Origin: Eubacteriales bacterium
Lineage (GTDB): Bacteria; Bacillota; Clostridia; Saccharofermentanales; Fastidiosipilaceae
Reading direction: 5' to 3'
Length of the DNA stretch: 36,750 bases
Assembly (NCBI GenBank): GCA_030537565.1
Contig: JAUNVS010000013.1
Span: 1-36,750, forward strand
The position numbers and the translations under genes were made by a program. Every line of letters begins with the position of its first letter. Positions within the stretch are counted from its first letter, which is position 1. The notes under the pieces were generated by a model. That model was not told the origin of the DNA, did no database searches, and saw only the letters and a list, made by a program, of their open reading frames with translations. Below are positions 8,132 through 16,630 of the stretch, piece by piece.

Positions 8132-9305
8132 ATCGGATGCGATGAGTTGCGAGAAGCGGGATTCTCTTGATGCTGGTTCGCAGAGATCTGGACATGAGTG
8201 TGCACGGATCTTGCGCGGTCAGGGAGCGGTCTATCACATCGCTTTTAAAGATGGACGAACGGAAGTAGCAACCTTACGCGGCCGCTTACGACAGCGTTCT
8301 AAGCGGCCCTGTGCTGGGGATTTGGTCTTGGCAGAGTTGGTTGATGATCCGCTCGCCCCGTATTGCATCGAACGCATTTTTGAGCGCTCCTCTTATCTCG
8401 AGCGTCCAGCGATTGCTAATTTGGATACGATGTATCTCGTCGCTTCACTGAGCTTGCCACGCACGGATAGTTTCCACCTCGATAAACTTCTCGCTTTACT
8501 TCATTTTCGCGGGATTGAGACGAAAGTAATCTTTTCAAAACTTGATGAGCTGAGTTCGGAGCTGAGGGAGTTTCTACTTGAGGCAGGTCGGCAAAGGCTT
8601 AGCTTTTCCGATTTTCTTTCTCAAGCGGATTCGCTTGACCATCCAGTTTTTGGTCTCTTGCATAATCTGCTACAAAGCGGTGTCGAAATCTACTTACTGG
8701 ATCAGAGTAGCTCAGACTCAGAGTGCTTATGTCTTCCATCGCTTAGCCGAAACGATTATCAAATGACTGAACGCCCTTCCGATGATCTTGATTTGCCTGA
8801 GGCTTTGATTGAACAAATTCGTTGGGCGGAAGCCCAATACAGGCGACGCTTTCAACAGCAAACATACGAGGACTGTCTAAGCCGGTTGAGAACGGTTCCA
8901 ACGGGAAGCTTGAATAGTTTGGGCGGAGCCTCAGGCGTCGGTAAGTCGACCCTATTTAATGCGCTTCTGGGGTCTGTCCAGATGGAAACCGGTGAGCTCT
9001 CTTCAAAAATGGAGCGTGGACGTCAGACAACTCGGCATGTGGAAATCTGCAGACTTGCGTCCGCCTATTTTGCCGATTCTCCAGGTTTTGAGAAACTCGA
9101 AGTTGAGCGAGTCTTAGAGAATGTTGAAGACTTAGAAGATGCGTTTCCCGAAGTTCAACACTTCCGCGAATATTGTCAATTTCGTAGTTGCCGACATGAT
9201 AAAGAAAGACAGTGCGCCGTGCGTTTATATAGTAGAATGACGCCAGAACGCTTACAGCATTATCAGATTTTGCGTAGTATTCTGGAAGACAAGCGCCCGT
9301 ATTAA
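8121..9305 (+). CDS. rsgA: Ribosome small-subunit maturation GTPase RsgA
   Basis: Circularly permuted GTPase that checks late 30S assembly. Order of parts in the 394-residue protein: an N-terminal tail, an OB-fold (about 30-105), then permuted GTPase motifs: G4 as FSKLDE (about residue 137; family norm is NKxD), G1 GGASGVGKST (about 270), G3 ADSPG, and the zinc motif CQFRSCRHDKERQC in a C-terminal helical domain. About 130 residues separate G4 from G1, against roughly 55 in well-known members, so there is an insertion. ATG 8121 is preceded by GAGGA at 8111-8115 and overlaps the kinase stop; another in-frame ATG (8142) has no binding site. The neighbour rpe follows after ten bases. Function is secure by architecture; the Asn-to-Ser change in G4 is odd. 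Confidence 0.92.
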   Translation: MVSKSDAMSCEKRDSLDAGSQRSGHECARILRGQGAVYHIAFKDGRTEVATLRGRLRQRSKRPCAGDLVLAELVDDPLAPYCIERIFERSSYLERPAIANLDTMYLVASLSLPRTDSFHLDKLLALLHFRGIETKVIFSKLDELSSELREFLLEAGRQRLSFSDFLSQADSLDHPVFGLLHNLLQSGVEIYLLDQSSSDSECLCLPSLSRNDYQMTERPSDDLDLPEALIEQIRWAEAQYRRRFQQQTYEDCLSRLRTVPTGSLNSLGGASGVGKSTLFNALLGSVQMETGELSSKMERGRQTTRHVEICRLASAYFADSPGFEKLEVERVLENVEDLEDAFPEVQHFREYCQFRSCRHDKERQCAVRLYSRMTPERLQHYQILRSILEDKRPY

Positions 9306-9315
9306 GGAGTTTCAG

Positions 9316-10011
9316 ATGACAAGAGCTAGAGATTTCTCCTGCCTAACGAATAAAACAATAGCGCCGTCGATTCTGTCAGCGGATTTCTGGCGTCTTGGTG
9401 AATGTCTAGACTCGCTAGGGGATTCGACGGATGTTTTGCACATCGACGTTATGGACGGATCTTATGTGCCGAATATAAGCTTTGCATTTCCAGTCTTAAA
9501 AGCAATTCGTAAGAATACGTCTAAAATTTTGGATACGCACTTGATGATTGTAGAACCATCTCGTTACATTCCTCAGTTTGCTGAAGCGGGAGCGGATATT
9601 CTTACCGTTCATTATGAGGCGATGACCCACCATGATCGCGAGTTAAAAGAGATTCGCAAATATGGGATGAAGGCGGGTTTGACCCTAAATCCAGGCACTA
9701 GCCTCAGCTTAATTGAGGAGCTCTTGCCTTTAATCGACTTGCTTTTAATTATGACTGTGGAACCCGGATTTGGGGGGCAGAGTATCTGTGAGAATGCTTA
9801 TTCCAAAGTCGCTCGTGCGCGTAAGATGATCGATGCTGGACCCTACCCTATATGCTTGGAAGTCGATGGTGGAATTAATCGCGAGACGATTGCGTCCATC
9901 TCTGAAGCTGGAGCAGACTTGTTCGTGGCTGGTACAGCCGTTTTTGGAGCGGATGATCCTGCCGCAGCTTGTCGTGATTTGCATAGACTGGCGAAAGATG
10001 TGTGCTTTTGA
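9316..10011 (+). CDS. rpe: Ribulose-phosphate 3-epimerase
   Basis: Interconverts ribulose 5-phosphate and xylulose 5-phosphate in the pentose phosphate pathway. The 231-residue TIM barrel shows APSILSADF, LHIDVMDGSYVPN (metal ligands His and Asp), THLMI, HYEA, MTVEPGFGGQ and VDGGIN with the second catalytic Asp, and AGTAVF for phosphate binding. It starts at ATG 9316 with AAGGAG six bases upstream. It belongs to the rsgA-rpe-thiN order that is standard in Bacillota. An rpiB gene for the partner isomerisation begins at 36646. Confidence 0.97.
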   Translation: MTRARDFSCLTNKTIAPSILSADFWRLGECLDSLGDSTDVLHIDVMDGSYVPNISFAFPVLKAIRKNTSKILDTHLMIVEPSRYIPQFAEAGADILTVHYEAMTHHDRELKEIRKYGMKAGLTLNPGTSLSLIEELLPLIDLLLIMTVEPGFGGQSICENAYSKVARARKMIDAGPYPICLEVDGGINRETIASISEAGADLFVAGTAVFGADDPAAACRDLHRLAKDVCF

Positions 10012-10042
10012 TCTAATCGATTTTTCAAATAGCGAGGCGCAG

Positions 10043-10804
10043 ATGCTCGTCTTAGCTCTGGCATCTAAATTGGAACGATCAGAGCTTGTCGACCTTTTGA
10101 TCAGTCGTCCGTTTTCGAGTCGACGTCTAGTTGCCGCTGACGGCGGGTATCAGCATTTCCAGCGGCTTGGCCTGAGCGTGGATTACCTTGTCGGTGATTT
10201 TGATTCGCTGACTCAGGACTTTTTAAATTCGCTTCACCCTCAGATGAAAATTGAGCGCTATCCCAGGGAAAAGAATGAAAGTGATGGTGAATTGGCATTT
10301 GCAAAGGCGCTGGAGCTCGGTTTTGACCGCCTCTTGGTACTTGCTGGGCTGGGCCCTGGTCGTCTGGATCATACGCTCTGTAATTTAGCAATGATCCTCG
10401 AGATACGGCGTCGTCACTTGAGGGCTGAAATTCTGATGACGGACGGTCGGCAACTTTTGATTCCTGTTGTCTGTGATGAGAGGTCAAGTCACTATACACT
10501 TGATATAGCTGCTTTCTATCCCGTTTTTCATTCACTTCATGGGCGCGATGAGTTTACGCTTTCAATTGTCGCAATGAGTGATTTGATCGAGCTTGAGGTC
10601 AGTGGATTAGTCTATTCCTTGGAGAAAACTAATCTGCCGAGGTATTCGAGTCGAACACTAAGTAATGTTTGCAAAGCATCGAATCGGCGGCTTGACATAT
10701 CATGCCAGTCGGGTGAATTTCTTTTGATATTAAATCCTGAGGATCCGCTGCATCCCTGCAGCGATCACGATTCGTCTTTTATCGAGGAGGGTAGTTATGG
10801 GTAA
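10043..10804 (+). CDS. thiN: Thiamine pyrophosphokinase
   Basis: Transfers pyrophosphate from ATP to thiamine. Visible are the family segments VAADGGYQHFQRLG, YLVGDFDSL (acidic metal site), YPREKNESDGELAF and GLGPGRLDHTLCNLAM (usual form GATGGRxDHxxxN, here with Leu and Pro). The start is uncertain: ATG 10043 gives 253 residues beginning MLVLALAS and has GAGG at 10034-10037, spacing five. ATG 9998, overlapping rpe by 14 bases, would add 15 residues (MCAFDLIDF...) but lacks a clear binding site. The C-terminal half is longer than in B. subtilis ThiN and poorly conserved to my eye. The end overlaps the next gene by 8 bases. Confidence 0.9.
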   Translation: MLVLALASKLERSELVDLLISRPFSSRRLVAADGGYQHFQRLGLSVDYLVGDFDSLTQDFLNSLHPQMKIERYPREKNESDGELAFAKALELGFDRLLVLAGLGPGRLDHTLCNLAMILEIRRRHLRAEILMTDGRQLLIPVVCDERSSHYTLDIAAFYPVFHSLHGRDEFTLSIVAMSDLIELEVSGLVYSLEKTNLPRYSSRTLSNVCKASNRRLDISCQSGEFLLILNPEDPLHPCSDHDSSFIEEGSYG

Positions 10805-11843
10805 GAAAATCCGAACTGCAATAATTGGATATGGTCAAATGGGGCAAATCCATGAAGCGATCCTCCGTGAGATCGAAGAAGTCGAGCTCGTGGCGCTTTG
10901 TGACATCAATCCTAAACTCGCTGAGCGTGCTACGGACCTTGATTTTTTTGAAGACGATCGCAGTCTTTATGAGAAGGTGGAGCTCGATGTCGTCCATATT
11001 TGTTTGCCTCAGTACTTGCACTACCAGGCTTTACGACAGGCGACAGCGGCTGGGGTTCATGCGCTCTGTGCTGATCCCATGGCTCTTAATCCCTTGGAGC
11101 TACAGCGGATTAGTGATCTGAGTGAAAAATATCCCCATCTTCGTATCGCTTCACTCCTGCCTCAGCGCCATGAGCTTGCTTTCCAGGCCTTGCGAAAATT
11201 TCTAACTGCTGAGGACAACGGCGCTCTGCTCGGCATGCGTCTTAACGTCAGTGCCCATTGCGAGCGGAAGGATTTTGAAGATTGCCCATGGAAGGGCTTG
11301 GTTTCGACTGCTGGAGGTGGGGTGCTCGTCAGTCATGGTCATGCAGTTCTCGATCAAATGCTTCGAATTGCAGGCCCATGTGAGCGCCTTCTAGGCAAGT
11401 GTATCAACCTCCTCGATTATCCGATTGAAGTGGAGGATACTTGTGCGGCCCGCTTGTATTTTCCCAGTGGCACGAGGGCTCTCTTGAATCTTACTTTGGC
11501 CGATCCTGTGGCCAGTGAGACCGATATTTTGCTTTACTATCCGGATGTGATCTATCGGCTCTTAGGCGGCAGCATTTATCGAAGTGAGCGCTCTGGAGAT
11601 CGTTGGACGGCTTTTGAAGCTATCTATGAAGATGGCCTCTGCGATGGGAGAGAACGCTTTCGCATGGGACTCGATTTGTCGATGCGTCGCTTTTATACAG
11701 CACTACGGATGAAGACTGATGACTATTATCATGTCGAAGATGTATTCCCAGTCTGTCAGTTAATTGATCGAATCTATTATTCAAGCCGATATAATACCTT
11801 GGTTGTACCTGTTAAGCAGAATAATCCAGCATATGGGGTATGA
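10797..11843 (+). CDS. Gfo/Idh/MocA-type oxidoreductase, substrate unknown
   Basis: The 348-residue protein has the two-domain layout of NAD(P)-dependent sugar or inositol dehydrogenases: a Rossmann fold at the N-terminus (AIIGYGQMGQIHEAI, then VALCDINP), the segment VHICLPQYLHYQALRQA, and a C-terminal alpha/beta domain with GGGVLVSHGHAVLDQML, the family GG...H..D motif. The conserved EKP motif, whose Lys is catalytic in characterised members, reads ADP here (HALCADPMALN, residues about 94-104), so usual chemistry is doubtful. It may have an altered reaction or only bind ligand. It starts at ATG 10797 with GAGGAGG (10784-10790) and overlaps thiN by 8 bases, so it is co-translated with thiN. 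I cannot assign a substrate. Confidence 0.82.
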   Translation: MGKKIRTAIIGYGQMGQIHEAILREIEEVELVALCDINPKLAERATDLDFFEDDRSLYEKVELDVVHICLPQYLHYQALRQATAAGVHALCADPMALNPLELQRISDLSEKYPHLRIASLLPQRHELAFQALRKFLTAEDNGALLGMRLNVSAHCERKDFEDCPWKGLVSTAGGGVLVSHGHAVLDQMLRIAGPCERLLGKCINLLDYPIEVEDTCAARLYFPSGTRALLNLTLADPVASETDILLYYPDVIYRLLGGSIYRSERSGDRWTAFEAIYEDGLCDGRERFRMGLDLSMRRFYTALRMKTDDYYHVEDVFPVCQLIDRIYYSSRYNTLVVPVKQNNPAYGV

Positions 11844-11890
11844 CTTTCTTGCAGCTTGAAATGAATTTGACGCGCTTAGAATCTTTTCCA

Positions 11891-11919
11891 TTGACAGGAG
11901 GGCGTTCGCTATCTATACT
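11891..11919 (+). promoter_or_regulatory. SigA-type promoter of tRNA-Trp
   Basis: A perfect TTGACA (11891-11896), a 17-base spacer and TATACT (11914-11919, 5 of 6) stand 13 bases before the tRNA. This is the best promoter match in the window and gives a start point near 11926. Confidence 0.85.
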
Positions 11920-11931
11920 TTTTTAGGACTT

Positions 11932-12003
11932 AGGGGAGTGGCTCAACGGTAGAGCAGCGGTCTCCAAAACCGCCGGTTGCGCGTTCGAATCGTGTCTCCC
12001 CTG
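11932..12003 (+). tRNA. tRNA-Trp (anticodon CCA)
   Basis: The 72-base sequence folds as a full cloverleaf. The acceptor stem AGGGGAG (11932-11938) pairs perfectly with CTCCCCT (11996-12002), discriminator G12003. The D arm is GCTC/GAGC with a 7-base loop. The anticodon stem GCGGT/ACCGC encloses loop CTCCAAA with anticodon CCA at 11964-11966. The T arm GCGCG/CGTGT has loop TTCGAAT. The 3' CCA is not encoded, so it must be added after transcription. The gene has its own promoter and terminator, so it is a single-gene unit, unlike the clustered tRNA genes common in Bacillota. Confidence 0.96.
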
Positions 12004-12005
12004 TG

Positions 12006-12036
12006 AAACTTCTGATCTTTTCAGAAGTTTTTTTTT
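12006..12036 (+). terminator. Intrinsic terminator of tRNA-Trp
   Basis: A 10-base perfect stem (AAACTTCTGA / TCAGAAGTTT, 12006-12015 and 12021-12030) with a 5-base loop runs into a T tract ending at 12036, directly after the tRNA. Confidence 0.9.
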
Positions 12037-12069
12037 GCCTTTTGGGAGCTAAATCAGCTCCTTGCCTCA

Positions 12070-12078
12070 TGCTATACT
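12070..12078 (+). promoter_or_regulatory. Extended -10 promoter of rnhA
   Basis: TGC-TATACT, an extended -10 (TGn plus 5 of 6), lies 24 bases before the rnhA ATG and just after the tRNA-Trp terminator. No -35 consensus is seen at the right distance. A short palindrome, GGAGCT-aaatc-AGCTCC (12045-12061), sits immediately upstream and could be an operator or a second weak hairpin. Confidence 0.55.
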
Positions 12079-12102
12079 AATGTGATTCTAAAGGAGGGTA
12101 GC

Positions 12103-12564
12103 ATGGCCGATCAGCGTCAACAGATTCTCGATATCTATACGGATGGCTCCTGCTTGGGAAACCCCGGCTGTGGGGGTTGGGCGGCTATCCTCGTGTATAA
12201 CGGCCATGAGAAGGTTCTATCTGGAGCTGAGTCGATGACGACGAATAATCGCATGGAACTACAGGCGGTTATTGAGGGATTAGCGGCGGTTAAGCGCCCA
12301 GTACCTATTCGGGTTTTCAGCGATTCGGCCTATGTAATTTCTGCATTTAATCAGCATTGGATCGATGCATGGAAGCGTAAACAGTGGAAGAATTCATTAA
12401 ATAAGCCTGTCGCAAACCAAGATTTGTGGCAGCGACTTGATACTCTTGTTTCTTCTCTCGACGTTTCTTTTCATAAGGTGAAGGGACATAGTGGCCATGC
12501 CTATAATGAACGTTGCGACCAGCTTGCTGTCGAGGAGAGTAAACGCAGACAAGCGAACTTATGA
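12103..12564 (+). CDS. rnhA: Ribonuclease HI
   Basis: Cleaves the RNA strand of RNA-DNA hybrids, for example R-loops and primers. The 153-residue protein keeps the DEDD active site: IYTDGSCLGNPG (Asp), NNRMELQAV (Glu), VFSDSAYV (Asp) and YNERCDQLA (Asp), plus the KGHSGH segment with the catalytic-loop His. The length is that of E. coli RNase HI, with the basic handle (WKRKQWKNS). ATG 12103 has AAGGAGGG about five bases upstream; an upstream in-frame GTG at 12082 has no such site. It begins the rnhA-Nudix-ftsK-folD transcript. Confidence 0.96.
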   Translation: MADQRQQILDIYTDGSCLGNPGCGGWAAILVYNGHEKVLSGAESMTTNNRMELQAVIEGLAAVKRPVPIRVFSDSAYVISAFNQHWIDAWKRKQWKNSLNKPVANQDLWQRLDTLVSSLDVSFHKVKGHSGHAYNERCDQLAVEESKRRQANL

Positions 12565-12591
12565 TGAGTCCGTAGATATTCGGAGGTGAGC

Positions 12592-13239
12592 ATGAAGGAT
12601 ATGAATTCGGATGATCTTTTGAATCGTAATCCAGAGATAAGCGTTGATTCTCGAGACATACGTAATGATGTAGAAATTGAAGCGAAGCTTCAGGAGCCTT
12701 TTGCTGAACAGGTTGTTTCGTCTGAGGCCATCTTTTTTGGACAGGTTTTTCAAGTTGAGAAGTTACAGGTGACGGTCGAGCACGGGGAGGATCAGAGCCG
12801 CGAGTTGGTTCGCCATAGTGGTGGCGCTTGTATCTTGGCTGTCGATCGGGATGGACGCATTGTCTTTGAGAAACAGTATCGCGTGGCTGCAGGGCAGGCC
12901 TTATATGAACTGCCTGCAGGTAAGATCGAGCCTGGAGAAGATCCACTCGTCTGTGCCAAGCGTGAGTTGGAAGAGGAGACGGCCTATCGGGGGAAGCACT
13001 GGGAGCTCCTCTCTGCTCATTATCCAACTCCGGGTTACTGTACAGAGCGTATCTATGTCTATTTGGCGACGGATCTCGAACCCGGCGTGCGCAATCTAGA
13101 TCCGCACGAAGATGTTACTGTGTTTTCGCTCAGTCTCGAGGAGGCAATTCACTGGATTCGGACGGGTAAAATCATCGATGCTAAGACAATTATTGGCGTT
13201 TTGACCTACGCATTGAAATTGAGGCAGTTGGATGCGTGA
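12592..13239 (+). CDS. nudF: Nudix hydrolase, ADP-ribose pyrophosphatase type
   Basis: Likely hydrolyses ADP-ribose or a related nucleoside diphosphate sugar. The Nudix box is seen as GKIEPGEDPLVCAKRELEEE (about residues 110-129), continuing TAY where the consensus has xGU, so the final Gly is Ala. Surrounding segments QYRVAAGQALYELPAGKIE and YPTPGYCTERIYVYLA are the ADP-ribose pyrophosphatase signature rather than MutT. An acidic, poorly conserved tail of roughly 45 residues precedes the domain. The start is ATG 12592 with CGGAGG (12581-12586) five bases upstream; GTG 12586 lies inside that site. The last 8 bases overlap ftsK. The exact substrate is inferred. Confidence 0.88.
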   Translation: MKDMNSDDLLNRNPEISVDSRDIRNDVEIEAKLQEPFAEQVVSSEAIFFGQVFQVEKLQVTVEHGEDQSRELVRHSGGACILAVDRDGRIVFEKQYRVAAGQALYELPAGKIEPGEDPLVCAKRELEEETAYRGKHWELLSAHYPTPGYCTERIYVYLATDLEPGVRNLDPHEDVTVFSLSLEEAIHWIRTGKIIDAKTIIGVLTYALKLRQLDA

Positions 13240-16200
13240 CGATGAGCTTCGCTTGCCTTCGAGAGAGCGACAGACAGCCCGGGAAATCTCTGCTTTCATT
13301 TTCGCACTTCTGGCCTGCTTGACTGCTTTTGCTCTGTATTTACCGACTGATCGTAGTGGGGTCGTGGGTGCCTTTTTCAAACGCATTTTCTGTGGTTGCT
13401 TGGGAGGCTTTGCCTACGTCCTGCCTTTGTTTTTTGTTTTGGCTGCAGTCGAAGCGTTTATGATGCGCGGTGGACGACTTAAGTCATTCCACGTTCTTCA
13501 TGCGCTTCTCACACTCGTTCTCTTGGCTGCGTTTTGGCAACTTGCCCACATCGGTCCTGAGGCGTTTAATCAACAGTTTTCAGCTGCCTTCCGCCAAGAG
13601 CTGATCGGGCAGGGGAAGGCTCAATCAGAGGGGCAAACGAGCGCCTTTCTACTTAAATACCTATGGACATCTAGTAATCGTGAGATCGGTCAGGTTTGGT
13701 TTTCTGACTTCAGATATACAGGGCTTCCTGCTGGTTTAATTGCCTATGGTTTAGCTGATCTCCTCGGTCGATTTGGGGCACTCACCGTGCTTTTGGTAGC
13801 GCTTTGCATCGAGGGGATCCTCCTCTTTAACTTCTCTTTTATTGAGGCGGCGATTCACATAAGGGCTGGATTCCAGCGACTGCGACAGCGTTTCAAAGAT
13901 CGCGATGAAGTGAGCACTTCCACGATTGATTACGATGCGGAGCCTCATCCTTTTAGTGATGGAAGCATGGATGAGGCTGAGGAGACTGCAGAGACCAGGG
14001 GAAGTCTAGAAGAAGCCAAGCGTCCTGCCGCACTCCCCAATCTCTATGAAGATGACGTTGAGATCCTGCTTGACAGTATGGAACGCGTCAGTTTGATTTC
14101 TCGCTTCCATAGTTGGATTTCCAAATTGTTTAAAAGAAAGAAAGGTGCCATGAGCTTCGATCGAGATAATGAACCCTTTGATTTATTAAAGATGCGTGAG
14201 GAGAGCCTGAGACGGCAGTCCCTCCGCGATGCAGGCTACGATGACGCCTATATCGATGAACTTGAGGCGAGGGCCCGCGAACAAGTCGAGCGCAAACGGC
14301 ATATTCCAGAATTCTTGCGACGGCATGGAGCAGATCCAGCTCTAGATGTTCGTAGCAAGCCAGATGTTCCACCATTCTTGCGTTCGCAAGAGGGTGAAAT
14401 GGATGCGCCAGTGAAGCGAAGTCATCCCGTTAATGAGACATCATTCTTTGAGCAGTTGATCAATCGCGAAGTGCCGGCAACGCCCCCACAAGCTTACGCA
14501 GATGAGAGGATTCAAACGACTCAAGCGAGACGCCGGACTGAACTTGGAGAGGTCTGGGGAGAAAATCAAGGATCCCAGCTGGAGCGCCTAGACAGTGAGC
14601 GGAGGGATTATGCAGAGTCTGACGTCGCGCGTAGAGGCCCCCTGCCTTGCGAGCAAGCTAATCATGCGGATGACAGTATGCTTTCCGATTTAGATGAATC
14701 TTCTGAGTTTATTCGTGGTGACGGCGTTCTAAATCCAGATGAACGTGAGCGGATTTCAGCTTTTCATCCTGCGTCAGGGCCTAGTCAAGACTCTCCCGCA
14801 GAGGATTCTGGTCCTGGCTTTGAAATTCGATATGATTCTGAAGCCGATGATGACCAGGAGCCAATGGCCAACGAGCTTGAGACGATGAATGGTGAAGAGG
14901 AGACTCTTGTCAGCACGAAACTTAGTTCCCAAACGAATGAACCTGCGTCTAAACCATCACAGCCATCGTGGCTAGGTCTTAAAAGCGAGGCGAAGTCGAA
15001 AAGTAAAAGTGCTTCGACACTCGCGACACCAAGCATTGATTCGGATCTCGAGGGGAGCGAGAATGTGGAGAAACGTGACTATGTCTTTCCGCCATTGGAT
15101 CTTCTCAACGTCGGCCCAGTTCGAAGTGCTGCGAGCCGAATTGAAGTCGAGGAGATGGGGAAGAAGCTCATCGAACTACTCGCGAGTTTCGGAGTCGAAG
15201 CGCGCTTGTCGAATATTACTTCTGGACCTACAATTACGCGCTTTGAGTTAAGTCCTGGTCCAGGGGTTCGCGTGAATAAGATTGTCAATCTCAGCGAAGA
15301 CATCGCACTTGGTCTCGCCTGTACTGGCTTGCGTATCGAGGCACCCATCCCGGGGCGTTCAGCTGTTGGGATCGAGGTTCCTAACCGACATAAGGAAACG
15401 GTCTATCTACGCCCCTTACTTGAGTCCGAGCCCTTTCAGAAAAATCCATCTAAGTTACTTGCTCCGATCGGTCGTGATATTCCCGGACAGGCGATTCTTT
15501 GTGATATTTCTAAGATGCCACACTTGCTGATTGCAGGGGCGACGGGTTCAGGTAAGTCGATTTGTATTAATTCAATCCTTACATCTCTTTTGTATCGATC
15601 TTCGCCAGACGACCTGCGTATGATTCTCATCGATCCGAAGGTCGTAGAACTTTCCATATATAACGGGATACCCCATCTGCTGACACCCGTAGTTACGGAC
15701 CCGCAAAAAGCAGCGAACAGCCTTAACTGGGCCGTTAATGAGATGAATCGACGATACAACCTCTTCTCGAAAAAAAAGGTCCGCGACATGAAGCGGTATA
15801 ACCAGTTGCTCGACGAGGAGCGTGCGCGTATCGAAGAAGAGCGTGAAGCGATGCGCGTTCGAGCGCGTCTCAATGATCCTGCGATGGGACATGAGGAACG
15901 TGAACGTCTGATTCAAACAGCCATTCCGATGCCTGCAGAATCCAAAATGCCTCTGATTCTAATTGTTATTGATGAGCTTGCAGATTTGATGGCGGCATCG
16001 CATCAGTCCGTAGAAACCTCTATCGCCCGATTGACGGCAAAGGCGCGTGCAGCAGGGATGCATCTCGTGATTGCGACGCAGCGTCCGTCTGTCGACGTGA
16101 TTACTGGTGTTATTAAAGCGAATACGCCATCGAGACTCGCGTTTGCTGTTTCTTCTCAAGTGGATTCGCGGACGATTCTAGACCGTTCAGGCGCTGAGAA

Positions 16201-16630
16201 TCTACTGGGCCAAGGCGATATGCTCTATCATCCGCAATCCGAGAGTCGAATGAAGCGTGGGCAGGGAGCCTTTGTTTCCGACCAAGAAGTTGAAGCAGTT
16301 GTTGCCTTTGTTCGAGAAGCAAATCCATCGACTAATGAGGATGAACTCAGTGAAACGATTACTAACACGGGCACGGAGGAATCATCCGTAGCAAGTGAAG
16401 ACCGCGATGAATTATATAATGAGGCGATTGAGACGATTTTCGAAGCGGGTTCCGCTTCGGCTTCGGTGCTCCAGCGTCGCTTAATGGTTGGTTATCCACG
16501 CGCTTCGCGCTTGATCGACCAATTGGAGAAAGATGGCATTGTTGGTCCTTTTGAAGGAAGTAAGCCTCGCAAGCTAATGATCAGCCTCGAGGAATGGACT
16601 CAGATGAGAGAAAAAGGAGAAGAATCATGA
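13232..16630 (+). CDS. ftsK: DNA translocase FtsK/SpoIIIE
   Basis: Hexameric ATP-driven pump that clears chromosome DNA from the division septum. The 1132-residue protein has about four membrane helices in residues 20-205 (FALLACLTAFALYLP, YVLPLFFVLAAVEAFMM, LLTLVLLAAFWQLA, ALTVLLVALCIEGILLF), a long charged linker (about 210-640), and the motor with Walker A AGATGSGKS (about 769) and Walker B ILIVIDELADL (about 909). The C-terminal gamma winged helix (LQRRLMVGYPRASRLIDQLE) reads DNA polarity signals. At 1132 residues it is some 300 longer than B. subtilis SpoIIIE, and the excess is linker. ATG 13232 has GAGG seven bases upstream; its TGA overlaps the folD ATG (ATGA). Confidence 0.95.
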   Translation: MRDDELRLPSRERQTAREISAFIFALLACLTAFALYLPTDRSGVVGAFFKRIFCGCLGGFAYVLPLFFVLAAVEAFMMRGGRLKSFHVLHALLTLVLLAAFWQLAHIGPEAFNQQFSAAFRQELIGQGKAQSEGQTSAFLLKYLWTSSNREIGQVWFSDFRYTGLPAGLIAYGLADLLGRFGALTVLLVALCIEGILLFNFSFIEAAIHIRAGFQRLRQRFKDRDEVSTSTIDYDAEPHPFSDGSMDEAEETAETRGSLEEAKRPAALPNLYEDDVEILLDSMERVSLISRFHSWISKLFKRKKGAMSFDRDNEPFDLLKMREESLRRQSLRDAGYDDAYIDELEARAREQVERKRHIPEFLRRHGADPALDVRSKPDVPPFLRSQEGEMDAPVKRSHPVNETSFFEQLINREVPATPPQAYADERIQTTQARRRTELGEVWGENQGSQLERLDSERRDYAESDVARRGPLPCEQANHADDSMLSDLDESSEFIRGDGVLNPDERERISAFHPASGPSQDSPAEDSGPGFEIRYDSEADDDQEPMANELETMNGEEETLVSTKLSSQTNEPASKPSQPSWLGLKSEAKSKSKSASTLATPSIDSDLEGSENVEKRDYVFPPLDLLNVGPVRSAASRIEVEEMGKKLIELLASFGVEARLSNITSGPTITRFELSPGPGVRVNKIVNLSEDIALGLACTGLRIEAPIPGRSAVGIEVPNRHKETVYLRPLLESEPFQKNPSKLLAPIGRDIPGQAILCDISKMPHLLIAGATGSGKSICINSILTSLLYRSSPDDLRMILIDPKVVELSIYNGIPHLLTPVVTDPQKAANSLNWAVNEMNRRYNLFSKKKVRDMKRYNQLLDEERARIEEEREAMRVRARLNDPAMGHEERERLIQTAIPMPAESKMPLILIVIDELADLMAASHQSVETSIARLTAKARAAGMHLVIATQRPSVDVITGVIKANTPSRLAFAVSSQVDSRTILDRSGAENLLGQGDMLYHPQSESRMKRGQGAFVSDQEVEAVVAFVREANPSTNEDELSETITNTGTEESSVASEDRDELYNEAIETIFEAGSASASVLQRRLMVGYPRASRLIDQLEKDGIVGPFEGSKPRKLMISLEEWTQMREKGEES

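Noticed and set aside
12347..13027. Long open frame of 226 codons on the minus strand
   Set aside because: It lies fully opposite rnhA and the Nudix gene, both with complete catalytic motifs, and its translation resembles no family.
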